This document shows, in pieces, positions 1 to 8,481 of a DNA stretch of 64,000 bases. How positions within the stretch are numbered: the stretch's first letter is position 1; each line of letters starts with the position of its first letter. Under the pieces are notes generated by a model. It made no database searches. It saw only the letters and a program-made list of their open reading frames with translations, and had not been told where the DNA came from. The position numbers were made by a program, and so were the translations under genes. Source of the stretch: Niallia nealsonii (GTDB lineage Bacteria > Bacillota > Bacilli > Bacillales > Cytobacillaceae); the NCBI RefSeq assembly GCF_002835805.1, contig NZ_PISE01000027.1, positions 45,175-109,174 of the forward strand, written 5' to 3'.

Positions 1-1383
1 TCCTCTGTAACGAAATATGTAAATGTCAGTGAAGGTTCCTCCTTAAATATGCGCCAATCTCCAACTGCTAGTGGAGCAGTTGTAAAAAAACTAGGAAGAA
101 ATACAAAAGTAACTGTATTATCCGAATCAAATGGTTGGTCTAAAATAAAATCCGGCACGCAAACCGGCTATGCAAGCTCAGGCTATTTATCTGCTAGTGC
201 AGTAGGCTCGGTAGTCGAAAATGATGCAGATAAAGTGCCTAAGTATGTTAATGTAAAAACTGGTTCTACATTAAATATGCGCAAACTTCCTTCTGCTTCC
301 GCGGAAATAATAGCGAAACTGGCAGCTGGTACAAAGGTGGAAGTTTCTTCCGAATCAAATGGATGGTCCAAAATTTCAGCAAATGGCAAAACAGGATATG
401 TAAGTTCGGATTACTTAACTACTGAAAAAGAAACAGATACAGGAACGGATAATAGTGAAGTAACTACTGTCTATCAAAATTACAGCTTTACTGTTAATAA
501 AATGACAGATATTCAAATGAGTGTTAATCCACAGACCGATAAGCAGTATAGTACATATATTAGAGAAGATGCTCTTAAATTGAACTCTTCAGATGCGACA
601 AAGGCAACAGTCGTTGGCGGCAGCTGGAGATTAAGAGGAGGAGCTGGAACAAATTATTGGGCTGTTACGAATGTAAATGGTGGAACGGTATTAACGATTC
701 TTGAAAAAGTAAAAGGAACAGATGGATATAACTGGTATAAGGTTAAAAATACGCAAACATGGGGAAATGCAAGTAAGGAAGATACGTCTTATTATATCAA
801 TCCCCAAAATTTTGTTTCCGATAAAGTGACGTCTTTGCAGTTTATTAAACTATCAGAAACAGCTAATATAAAGGATCAAGAAGTAAATGAAAAAATATTA
901 ATAGGAAAAGGAATCCTTGCAGGAAAAGCTTCTTCTTTTGTTACAGCAGCAAAATCTTATGGTGTAAATGAAGTATATCTTATTTCCCATGCGCTGCTAG
1001 AAACAGGAAACGGTAAGTCTTCTTTAGCAAATGGTGTAACTTACAATGGAAGAGTGGTATATAATATGTACGGTATCGGTGCATATGATGGAAGCGCTGT
1101 TGCTAGTGGTGCTAAATATGCTTATAATGCTGGATGGTTTACACCAGAAGCTGCCATTATTGGAGGCGCGAAATTTATTGCTCAAGGATATATAAATGCA
1201 GGACAGGATACTCTTTATAAAATGAGATGGAATCCAGAAGCTGCAGTTAATAAAGGAGTAGCTACACATCAATATGCGTCAGATATTGGTTGGGCTACTA
1301 AACAAGTTAATCAAATTTACAACCTTTATAGTTTGTTAGATTCCTATACAATGAAAAAAGAAATACCAGTATATAAACAATAA
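1..1383 (+). CDS. Secreted SH3-domain N-acetylglucosaminidase (autolysin), 5' truncated by window edge
   Basis: Peptidoglycan hydrolase of the LytD-type glucosaminidase family (PF01832-like). The frame is open from base 1, so the gene starts outside the window; the ATG at 49 lies inside an SH3 repeat and is not the start. In the 460 visible residues there are two bacterial SH3 repeats (about 6-55 and 80-135, each with LNMR near its start and NGWSKI/GYxSSxYL), a linker, a third SH3-like segment around 205-270 (GGSWRLRGGAGT), then the glucosaminidase domain at about 300-430. The motif SHALLETGNGKS carries the expected catalytic Glu (residue 334 of the fragment), followed by NMYGIGAYD and the typical AAIIGGAKFIAQGYI segment. 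The signal peptide must lie upstream. It ends at a terminator and converges with the minD-like gene. The fold is clear; the exact orthologue is not. Confidence 0.9.
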   Translation, partial: SSVTKYVNVSEGSSLNMRQSPTASGAVVKKLGRNTKVTVLSESNGWSKIKSGTQTGYASSGYLSASAVGSVVENDADKVPKYVNVKTGSTLNMRKLPSASAEIIAKLAAGTKVEVSSESNGWSKISANGKTGYVSSDYLTTEKETDTGTDNSEVTTVYQNYSFTVNKMTDIQMSVNPQTDKQYSTYIREDALKLNSSDATKATVVGGSWRLRGGAGTNYWAVTNVNGGTVLTILEKVKGTDGYNWYKVKNTQTWGNASKEDTSYYINPQNFVSDKVTSLQFIKLSETANIKDQEVNEKILIGKGILAGKASSFVTAAKSYGVNEVYLISHALLETGNGKSSLANGVTYNGRVVYNMYGIGAYDGSAVASGAKYAYNAGWFTPEAAIIGGAKFIAQGYINAGQDTLYKMRWNPEAAVNKGVATHQYASDIGWATKQVNQIYNLYSLLDSYTMKKEIPVYKQ

Positions 1384-1398
1384 TCTTTTTTGTAAAAA

Positions 1399-1434
1399 GA
1401 GTGGTCTTTTCTTAAAGAAAGGACCATTCTTTTG
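1399..1434 (+). terminator. Rho-independent terminator of the glucosaminidase
   Basis: Inverted repeat TGGTCTTTTC / GAAAGGACCA with one G-T pair, directly 3' of the stop codon at 1383 and followed by a T-rich stretch (TTCTTTT). Confidence 0.7.
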
Positions 1435-1515
1435 TGAATAACTCATGCGGTATAAAGCTTAAATAGCTATGAATTATTACAAACTCCACAGAGAAAAACA
1501 AAAATGCATTCTATT

Positions 1516-2322
1516 TTAGTGAGATAGTCTCATTCTATTTAATTTGCGCTGAAAAAAGCTTCTATTTAAAATAGAATGTTTTGGTTTTTTATTTTCTATT
1601 TCATCATGAAATGGAATTTCATGTCCACATAATTTGCTTGCGATGCGTCGATACAACAGTCCGCTTTTTTGTGATGGGTCTAAAACGACGGGTATTCCTT
1701 TATGAACAGAATAAATGATTTGAGAATCTGCGGGAAGAACTCCCAATAGATCAATATTTAATAAATTTAGTATTTCTTCTAAGCAATGTTTAGTTGTTTC
1801 TACTAAGTTCACCAAAAGCTGGACCTTTTTTTCTGGATAAGATTCTAGTATACCGATTACTCGGTCTGCATCTTGTAGAGCTGTCTTATCTGGCGTAGTA
1901 ACAACGATTGCTTCATCACAAGCGTTAATCGCATGAATAAAGCCTTTTTCTATGCCAGCTGGCGAATCGATTAGAATAAAATCATAATAAGACCGCATTT
2001 CTTTTATTCGCTCTGCTAAAATATGCTCATCAATTTCAGATGAGTTTTTTGATTTACTCCCCGGAATAAAATGGAGATTTTTTGCTTCGCGGTGTCTTAT
2101 AAGCACATGATGCAGAGAACAGCTTCCTTCTAAAAAGTCATTGATGTCTAAAATGATTCTGTTTGTAAGACCTAATGGAACATCTAAATTCCGCAAACCA
2201 AAATCCGCGTCGATTAAACATACTTTATATCCTTTTAGAGCTAAAGCAAGTCCTAAGTTTGCAGTAACGGTTGTTTTGCCAACTCCGCCTTTTCCTGATA
2301 AGACGGCTATTGTTCTTGTCAT
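1516..2322 (-). CDS. minD: MinD-like septum-site / cell-polarity ATPase (orphan)
   Basis: ParA/MinD family P-loop ATPase of 268 aa, the usual MinD size. Visible motifs are the deviant Walker A GKGGVGKTT (residues 10-18, signature Lys11), the switch I region DADFGLRNLD (38-47), and the Walker B segment FILIDSPAGIE (114-124). The tail at about 249-266 (ILNRSFFQRKLNRMRL) is a basic amphipathic helix like the MinD membrane-targeting sequence. MinD recruits MinC to the membrane to block polar septation. In Bacillus minCD normally sits beside mreBCD; here there is no minC, so this is probably a second MinD paralogue with its own partner. The start is ATG at 2322 with GGAGGC upstream, which itself lies within the end of a small membrane-peptide ORF whose TAA abuts this ATG. 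FlhG/YlxH is the other possibility, but DADFGLRNLD and the C-terminal helix favour MinD. Confidence 0.85.
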   Translation of the reverse strand: MTRTIAVLSGKGGVGKTTVTANLGLALALKGYKVCLIDADFGLRNLDVPLGLTNRIILDINDFLEGSCSLHHVLIRHREAKNLHFIPGSKSKNSSEIDEHILAERIKEMRSYYDFILIDSPAGIEKGFIHAINACDEAIVVTTPDKTALQDADRVIGILESYPEKKVQLLVNLVETTKHCLEEILNLLNIDLLGVLPADSQIIYSVHKGIPVVLDPSQKSGLLYRRIASKLCGHEIPFHDEIENKKPKHSILNRSFFQRKLNRMRLSH

Positions 2323-2478
2323 TTAACTGCCTCCAGTTTTTTTATAATGATGATTGATTTCTAATGATTTAATTAATTTTTGCTGTAATTTTTTTTTATT
2401 ATGTAGTCGGGTTCTATTTGCTAAATAGTTTCTTGTACACCACCATATGAGCACAAGGAGGAGAACTAGCAGAATCAT
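2323..2478 (-). CDS. 51-aa single-pass membrane peptide translationally coupled to minD-like gene
   Basis: A short reading frame with a strong ribosome binding site (TAGGGGGC, 6-7 nt before ATG at 2478). The product starts MILLVLLLVLIWW, a hydrophobic helix, followed by a highly basic, Asn/Lys-rich tail (NRTRLHNKKKLQQKLIKSLE). Its TAA at 2325-2323 directly abuts the ATG of the minD-like gene, and the minD SD (GGAGGC) encodes its last codons, which implies translational coupling. The length is a multiple of three with no internal stop. I do not recognise a family. By position it could anchor or regulate the MinD-like ATPase, but that is inference. Confidence 0.6.
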   Translation of the reverse strand: MILLVLLLVLIWWCTRNYLANRTRLHNKKKLQQKLIKSLEINHHYKKTGGS

Positions 2479-2957
2479 TTTCTTGCCCCCTATTTTAAAT
2501 TATTGGCTTTTCCATCAGCTTCTTGGATAAACATCTGGTTTATTCATGTGGTGTATATTTGGCATATGATAAGAGGATGATTTACATTATATGATAATAC
2601 TACAATCCCCTTAAAGTAAATCGAAAAAAAGATAAAACAGAAAGTATATAGTTATTTACTAGTGATTTCTGGGATTAATTGGATATATATGCATCTTTGT
2701 TCTTATTCTCTTCTCTCCAATATACTCTAAAAAACTTAAAAAAAACTTAAAGATCATTTTATTTGCTGTTTTTATATAGATTGTTGCTATTCAGACTACT
2801 ACGTTTTTCTTCCTCTATATTATATGTTAAAAAACAACAAATTTTGAGAAAACAATCTTTCTTTTTTAAGCGGTTATTTTGACTATATTGATTTTCCTCT
2901 TCTACCTATAAGATAATAGAAAATACATTAGGTAGTCGAAAAATGAAGGGGATATTA
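2479..2957. other. Divergent intergenic region between the minD-like unit and the hybrid kinase
   Basis: About 480 nt, very AT-rich, with no ORF that has a ribosome binding site. It must hold the promoters for both divergent units. A candidate for the kinase is listed separately at 2888-2917. I found no convincing promoter for the minus-strand peptide/minD unit and no riboswitch-like structure. Confidence 0.5.
2888..2917 (+). promoter_or_regulatory. Candidate sigma-A promoter of the hybrid kinase
   Basis: TTGATT (2888-2893), an 18-nt spacer and GATAAT (2912-2917), placing a start near 2924, about 34 nt before the kinase ATG. A TAGTCGAA motif (one mismatch to the Spo0A box TGTCGAA) lies just downstream at about 2933-2940. 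Confidence 0.35.
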
Positions 2958-5900
2958 ATGAAAAAACTGCTTGCGTTTGTACTTACTATTATTTTATTTG
3001 CCATTGTCGGATCCATTGCGCTTCATGATTTTGAAAAGGAGACGGCATATCTTACAAAAGCTGTTAATGGAAGAATAGTAGTCAATGATTTTGATTTGCA
3101 AGATAATAATGTTATTGAGTTAAAGGGAGGGTGGGAGTTTTTTCGAGATAAGCTGTTATCCTCTAAAGATATAGCAGAAATTGATAATATCAAGTCTGAG
3201 TATGTACCTGTATCGCAGAACTGGAAAGACATTAGCGGCACAAATACAGGTTATGGAATAGGGACATATCGATTAATTATTCATGTAGAAAATCCATCTG
3301 GGATTTATGGACTGAAAATAAATTCTATTCAGATGGCTCACAAAATGTATTTAAATGGCCAATTAATCGCACAACTAGGAAATCCCGGAGAAAAAAAAGA
3401 CTTCATTTCAAAAAATATCTCATATGTTCACTATTTACAGCTGAAAAAAGGAGACAATGAGTTAATTATTCAGGTTGCGAATTTTATTCATCTGCCAACA
3501 GGCGGGATTAACAAACCAATTTTTTTAGGTAAGCAAGGAGCTATATCTGATTTAAGAGATCGTGATTTGATAATCGATTGCATGACAATTACTTCTTTTT
3601 TTATTATGGGATTCTTTTTTGGGGGGCTGTTTTTTCAGAGAAGAAAAGAGTTTTATCTGGTACATTTTGCGTTCGTTTGCTTATTTATTGGATTGTATCA
3701 GTTTGTGCATGGAGAAAAAGTTATTTATTTTCTTTTTCCGACTATTTCATACCCGTCTGTATTGCGGCTACAATATCTATCCTTATGCGGAATTACAATT
3801 ACCGTATATTCTTATTTGCTGACAGCACATAAACAATATGCTTCGAAAAAATGGGTATATCTATTTATTGGATTAAGTGGATATATGTTGCTTTATGATC
3901 TTTTATTTGTAGAAAAAGTATCAGGGGTCTTTGTGTTTATGCATACAGTATTGGGAGCAATTTCTCTATTTTATGCTTGTTATATTTTTATTCAATCGAC
4001 ATTGTCAAAAGAAACAGAAGGCTATTATTTATTGTTTGCTGCTATTTCTATAGCTGCGTATACAATGCTTGAGAATATAAATGCATATACAAATACATAC
4101 ATAGCTAATTGGGTTAATCTATTGCCGCTGGTTGCACTGATGATGTTTTCCCTTTTATTATCATTAAGGTTTATGCTTGCTTTCCGAAAAATTGAACACT
4201 TATCGACAGAACTAATAAAAACTGATCAAGTGAAAAATGAATTTTTAGAAAGAACAACACATGAATTTCTTACGCCATTAACCGGTATCCGCCAAATTAC
4301 AGAATCGATGCTCAAAAGCAAAGAATTGTTAGAAGAGAATAATCTGCAAAAAATGGAATTAATTCGTTCTTTAAGTTTTCGTTTAACGATGCTTGTCCAT
4401 GAGATTTCAGATTTTGTTAATTTAAAACAAGGACTATTAAAAATGGAAAAAGTGATAGTTGACGTACATGCGACTATTACGATTGAGATTAGTATTTTTC
4501 AAATTATCGCACAGCAAAAAAAAGTTAAGATAGTGAATCAAGTTCCCGCAAATACTCCATTTATTATTGCGGATGAAAATCGTTTTCGGCAGATTGTCGG
4601 CAACCTTCTTGATAATGCTGTGAAAAATACCCATGCTGGAGAAATTATTGTTTCTGCTGTGCAAAAGGGGAATTATGTAAATATTATAGTGAAAGATAAT
4701 GGAGGTGGCATGGGTCAAAAAAAATTAGAGCAAGTAATGAATCTTCTTCATCATAATATGGAGTCAGATCATTTACATGGTCTTGGACTAAAAATTGTGA
4801 AACAACTATTAAATCTGCAAGATGGAAAAATTACAGTTGTTTCAAAAGAAGGAGAAGGGACAGTTGTTACTTTTTCTTTGCCTATGTCGATGCAGTCTAA
4901 AATTCCGTCATATAAGGCTAGAAAAAATACAGAAAATGATAGAAACTTTTTTCAGATGGCTACACCATATTTTTCAAAAGTTAAGGCACCTTATACAGTA
5001 TTACTTGTTGATGATAGTGATGCATTTTTAAAAATAATGGCCGACATCATTGAATCTATTCCTGCAAATGTGATTGCGGTAAAGGATGGGTGTGAGGCTC
5101 TTTCGATTATGAACAGAAACGCTCAGATTGATTTAGTTGTAGTAGATTTAGTTATGCCGAAAATATCGGGCTATGAATTAAGCAAAAAAATCAGAGAAAA
5201 TTACAGTTTAGTAGATTTGCCTATATTGATGATGCTGGAGTCATCCTATCACACTGATAAAATCAATATTTTGCAAATGGGTGCAAATGATGTAATCAAT
5301 AAACCATTTGATTATGCGGAATTTGAGGCGCGAGTTAAAAATTTATTAATGATGAAAGAGGCAGTGAATCAATCTATTGCAATGGAAGTAGCGTTTTTGC
5401 AGTCACAAATTAAGCCCCATTTTTTATTTAATGTATTAAATACAATCAATGCACTTAGCTATACAGATATTGAACAATCGCGAGAAGTGACAGAAAATTT
5501 TGCAGAGTATTTAAGAAACAGCTTCGATTTTCATAATACAAATACGCTGATTCCATTTGAAAAAGAAATGCAGCTTATAACATCTTATGTGGAAATTGAA
5601 AAAATGCGCTTTCGAGATCGCATTCATATACAATATGATATAAAGGTAAAAGATTTTATGGTGCCGCCATTAATCGTTCAGCCGGTAATAGAAAATGCGA
5701 TAAGACATGGCATTTCTAAAAAGGCAGCAGGCGGATTCCTCTTTTTTAGTGTAGAGCAGAAAAAGAAACAAATTATGATAACCATAGAAGATACAGGGGT
5801 AGGGATGTCGCCGGAAACGTTAGCTTCTATTTTTTCTTCCGCAGCAAGGGAAGGGCATGTTGGTTTGAAAAATATTAATAAAAGGTTAAAATACTATTAC

Positions 5901-5975
5901 GGTACAGAATTGCAAATAACGAGTGAAGAAAATAGTGGAACAAAAGTAGTGTTAGAAATTACAGATTTGAAATAG
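2958..5975 (+). CDS. 7TMR-DISM hybrid sensor kinase with two kinase modules (HisKA + REC + LytS-type)
   Basis: Giant membrane sensor of 1005 aa. ATG 2958 is chosen over ATG 2943 because AAGGGG lies 7 nt before it and MKKLLAF then opens a signal anchor. Order of parts: TM anchor (about 1-25); extracellular jelly-roll/7TMR-DISM sensor (about 40-190, with GTYRLIIH and MYLNGQ); seven TM helices (about 200-410); HisKA with THEFLTPL (His435); HATPase with DNAVKNT and GLGLKIV; a receiver domain with phospho-acceptor Asp730 in VVVDLVMP; then a second LytS/YehU-type kinase domain (QIKPHFLFN, His821) with its own HATPase (ENAIRHG, GVGMS). Two complete but different kinase modules flank one receiver. 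It lies 52 nt upstream of a SARP-type response regulator, its likely partner. The ligand is unknown; DISM sensors often see carbohydrates or envelope compounds. Confidence 0.9.
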   Translation: MKKLLAFVLTIILFAIVGSIALHDFEKETAYLTKAVNGRIVVNDFDLQDNNVIELKGGWEFFRDKLLSSKDIAEIDNIKSEYVPVSQNWKDISGTNTGYGIGTYRLIIHVENPSGIYGLKINSIQMAHKMYLNGQLIAQLGNPGEKKDFISKNISYVHYLQLKKGDNELIIQVANFIHLPTGGINKPIFLGKQGAISDLRDRDLIIDCMTITSFFIMGFFFGGLFFQRRKEFYLVHFAFVCLFIGLYQFVHGEKVIYFLFPTISYPSVLRLQYLSLCGITITVYSYLLTAHKQYASKKWVYLFIGLSGYMLLYDLLFVEKVSGVFVFMHTVLGAISLFYACYIFIQSTLSKETEGYYLLFAAISIAAYTMLENINAYTNTYIANWVNLLPLVALMMFSLLLSLRFMLAFRKIEHLSTELIKTDQVKNEFLERTTHEFLTPLTGIRQITESMLKSKELLEENNLQKMELIRSLSFRLTMLVHEISDFVNLKQGLLKMEKVIVDVHATITIEISIFQIIAQQKKVKIVNQVPANTPFIIADENRFRQIVGNLLDNAVKNTHAGEIIVSAVQKGNYVNIIVKDNGGGMGQKKLEQVMNLLHHNMESDHLHGLGLKIVKQLLNLQDGKITVVSKEGEGTVVTFSLPMSMQSKIPSYKARKNTENDRNFFQMATPYFSKVKAPYTVLLVDDSDAFLKIMADIIESIPANVIAVKDGCEALSIMNRNAQIDLVVVDLVMPKISGYELSKKIRENYSLVDLPILMMLESSYHTDKINILQMGANDVINKPFDYAEFEARVKNLLMMKEAVNQSIAMEVAFLQSQIKPHFLFNVLNTINALSYTDIEQSREVTENFAEYLRNSFDFHNTNTLIPFEKEMQLITSYVEIEKMRFRDRIHIQYDIKVKDFMVPPLIVQPVIENAIRHGISKKAAGGFLFFSVEQKKKQIMITIEDTGVGMSPETLASIFSSAAREGHVGLKNINKRLKYYYGTELQITSEENSGTKVVLEITDLK

Positions 5976-6027
5976 GAAAAACAGAATAAATGCGTCATTT
6001 TTTTAGGCGGAAAAGTTGGTGAATAAG

Positions 6028-7140
6028 ATGAATATATATATTGTAGACGATGAGGCAAGTGCATTAGATGTTCTAGAAATAAAAATAAAAAAAATAGTCA
6101 AATTCACTTCTGTTCTGATAAAAAAATTTACAAATCCTGTTGAAGTGTTAAATGAAATAAAAAAAGGGGCTGCTGTTGATGCTGTTTTTTTGGATATTGA
6201 GATGCCAGGATTAAATGGAATAGAACTAGCAGAAGAAATTAAACAAGTAAACACAGAAATTGACATTATTTTTTTAACCGCATACAACGAATATGCGGTT
6301 AAAGCATTTGAATTATATGCACTAGATTATTTGCTGAAGCCTGTTAAAGGTGAGCGGCTGCAAAAAACATTGGATCGAGTTATTGCAAAAAAAGTAATTG
6401 GAAGTAATATGGAACGAACCGAGATTTTCGTTAAATTTATGAGAAGGTTTGAAATTATTTATAAGGAAACAACTTCACTAAATTGGAAAACATATAAAGT
6501 GAAAGAATTATGTGCCTATTTTTTTAATCAACAAGGGATATTTTTAGATAAAGAAAAAATAATTGATGATATTTGGCCTGACGTAAATTATGAGAAAGCG
6601 AAAGTGAATTTTTATACTTGCATTTCTTATTTACGGAAAATGTTTCGTGAAATCGGGATGCCAGAAATACTACAAAAAAATGGAAACGGATATATTATGA
6701 AATTAACCTTTTCATCCGATTTAGAAGAACTGTATACTCTGTTAGTAAAATTGAAAAAAAATCTAGAGTGTACGGAAGAAGAGTGTTATAAACTTGTGTC
6801 ATTATATCCAGGAGATTATATGGAGGAAAATGATTATCTATGGATGCGCGACAGACAAAATCAAATAAGGGAAGAATATTTAGTCGTCCTCGAAAATCTA
6901 GCAGAAAAACAGGCAGAAGATAATAAAGAATTAGCGATTTTCTTATTAAATAAAGCAATTGAAATTAACCCGTTTAGAGAAAAATATTATCAATGTTTGC
7001 TGCAGCTATATACTTTATTAAAAAGAAAAACAGAAGGATTGAATATTTTTAAGCAGTTGGAATCTATTCTTCAAGAAGAATTCCATATTCCTCCATCTGT
7101 AGAAACGCTGGAACTAGTGAAGGTTTTACGGAGTTTATAA
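6028..7140 (+). CDS. Response regulator: receiver + winged helix + bacterial transcriptional activator (SARP/BTAD) domain
   Basis: Transcription factor of about 370 aa. Residues 1-120 are a CheY-like receiver (IYIVDDE, phospho-acceptor Asp56 in VFLDIEMPG, Lys in YLLKPV). Residues about 130-225 form an OmpR/SARP-type winged helix (KVNFYTCISYLRKMFREIG, ending NGNGYIMKL). Residues about 235-370 form a TPR-like BTAD domain (LVSLYPGDYMEENDYLW, QCLLQLYTLLKR). The start is taken as ATG 6028 with GGTGA 5 nt before it; TTG 6016 or GTG 6019 with AGGCGG are alternatives. It is co-transcribed with the hybrid kinase and is the likely output of its signalling. Receiver-SARP fusions are common in actinomycetes and occur in some Firmicutes; the targets are unknown. 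Confidence 0.9.
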   Translation: MNIYIVDDEASALDVLEIKIKKIVKFTSVLIKKFTNPVEVLNEIKKGAAVDAVFLDIEMPGLNGIELAEEIKQVNTEIDIIFLTAYNEYAVKAFELYALDYLLKPVKGERLQKTLDRVIAKKVIGSNMERTEIFVKFMRRFEIIYKETTSLNWKTYKVKELCAYFFNQQGIFLDKEKIIDDIWPDVNYEKAKVNFYTCISYLRKMFREIGMPEILQKNGNGYIMKLTFSSDLEELYTLLVKLKKNLECTEEECYKLVSLYPGDYMEENDYLWMRDRQNQIREEYLVVLENLAEKQAEDNKELAIFLLNKAIEINPFREKYYQCLLQLYTLLKRKTEGLNIFKQLESILQEEFHIPPSVETLELVKVLRSL

Positions 7141-7144
7141 AAAA

Positions 7145-7190
7145 GAAGCAATGATGATTGGAGAATTAATCATCATTGCTTCTTTTTTTG
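7145..7190 (+). terminator. Strong intrinsic terminator after the two-component pair
   Basis: Perfect 15-bp stem (GAAGCAATGATGATT and its complement), 8-nt loop, then a run of eight T at 7183-7190. Confidence 0.92.
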
Positions 7191-7197
7191 CCTTTAG

Positions 7198-7349
7198 CAT
7201 ATTTTACGGGCTTTTGACCCCCACTTTGAGATTAGGAGGGGAAATGAGAAATCTAGATAAGGAGGAACTTGTTCGTAAAAAAGCCTGATTAGTTTAACTG
7301 ACAATCAGTGAGATGCGTGGAAAACCCTCACTGATTAAAGTTTCACTTT
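7198..7349 (+). repeat. Family A intergenic repeat, full copy (5' module plus hairpin)
   Basis: Begins CATATTTTACGGGCTTTTGA and runs through GAAATCTAGATAAGGAGGAA and AAGCCTGATTA to a hairpin AATCAGTGAG / CTCACTGATT (7303-7336), ending AAAGTTTCACTTTAT. The final bases contain the stop codon of the downstream minus-strand oxidase gene. Related copies lie at 10437, 30766, 43743, 44586 and (inverted) 50898. On the minus strand the hairpin could serve as that gene's terminator. Confidence 0.75.
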
Positions 7350-8481
7350 ATTTAGCAGATTCGTTATTTTCTATTATGCAATCATCTACGTTGTAATCAG
7401 AAAAATTTATATCAGGAGTATCCAATAAATATTTAGCAAGCTGCTGTCCGATAAAAGGACCCATTGTTAATCCAGAAGCACCTAGTCCATTTGCGACAAG
7501 AAGTCCATCTTTTCCTTTGATCCTTCCAAAAACGGGAAGGAAGTCTGGGGTAAAAGGGCGAAATCCCACTTTTGTCTCTAAAAAAGTACTATCAATTAAG
7601 CCGGGGGCAAAGAGCAGTGCTTTGTCTATTATTTCCTTTATGCCTCCGACGGTTATTCGGTAATCGAAATTTGTGTTATTTTCATGAGTTGCCCCGATTA
7701 CAATACGATTATCTTCTAGTGTAAGAATATATTGATCGTGTGGAGGCATAATAACAGGCCACTTATGGCAATCAATATTTGGCAACTCAAGATGTACAAT
7801 TTGTCCCTTTTGCTCTGTTATTTGAAAGGATATATTTAATGGCTGCAATATATGATTTGCCCAAGCTCCTCCTGCAACAATGACTTCATCTGCCAAGATA
7901 TTTCCATTTTTTGTTTGAACACCAATGATTTTGTGCTTATCTGTTAATAAGGTACAAGTTGCTTTCAAATAATGGGCACCTAGCTTTTTGCTTGCAGAAA
8001 TAAGCGAATTTCTTAAAGCTTGGCCATCTACTCTAGCAGCCCCGCTTACATGAACTCCCCCATATCCATCAGCAAGAAGGGGAAATAGTGCTTTTGCTTG
8101 TTCTGGACTAAGGATGGAAACATCACCGATTTCAGGTGCTTCCACCTTTCTTTTTAATGTCCTTTCACACATTGCTTCTAGTTTTGCTAGATCAGAATGG
8201 AGGCTGATTGCGCCAACTTTTGCATATCCTGTTGCTAATTCTTGATAGGACGCTAATTCATCTATTAATGCAGGATAATATTTCGCGCCATTTCGTGCTA
8301 ATAAATACCACCTCTTATTTCTTCGCTGGGAAATCCATGGACAGATTATGCCGGCTGCAGCTGTGGTTGCTCGTCCAGAGTGCTCACTATCAATAATGGT
8401 GACAGAAGCTTTTCTTTTTGCCAATTCAAATGCAGTAGCAGCCCCTAATATTCCGCCGCCGACAACAATTACTTTTTTCAT
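7348..8481 (-). CDS. FAD-dependent amine/D-amino-acid oxidase family protein (ThiO/DadA-like)
   Basis: 377-aa cytosolic oxidoreductase of the DAO family. An N-terminal Rossmann FAD-binding site is visible as VVGGGILGAATAFELAKR (GxGxxG at 8-13), then an acidic strand end (IIDSE). The C-terminal FAD-contacting segment reads GLGASGLTMGPFIGQQLA. Enzymes of this fold oxidise glycine, sarcosine or D-amino acids with oxygen or a quinone; which substrate cannot be read here. No thiamine, proline or sarcosine genes are adjacent, so ThiO (glycine oxidase) is only a fold-level label; YurR of B. subtilis is another relative. The gene is single, with ATG at 8481. The C-terminal codons merge into a family A repeat, so the last residues may have been altered by the repeat. 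Confidence 0.8.
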   Translation of the reverse strand: MKKVIVVGGGILGAATAFELAKRKASVTIIDSEHSGRATTAAAGIICPWISQRRNKRWYLLARNGAKYYPALIDELASYQELATGYAKVGAISLHSDLAKLEAMCERTLKRKVEAPEIGDVSILSPEQAKALFPLLADGYGGVHVSGAARVDGQALRNSLISASKKLGAHYLKATCTLLTDKHKIIGVQTKNGNILADEVIVAGGAWANHILQPLNISFQITEQKGQIVHLELPNIDCHKWPVIMPPHDQYILTLEDNRIVIGATHENNTNFDYRITVGGIKEIIDKALLFAPGLIDSTFLETKVGFRPFTPDFLPVFGRIKGKDGLLVANGLGASGLTMGPFIGQQLAKYLLDTPDINFSDYNVDDCIIENNESAK

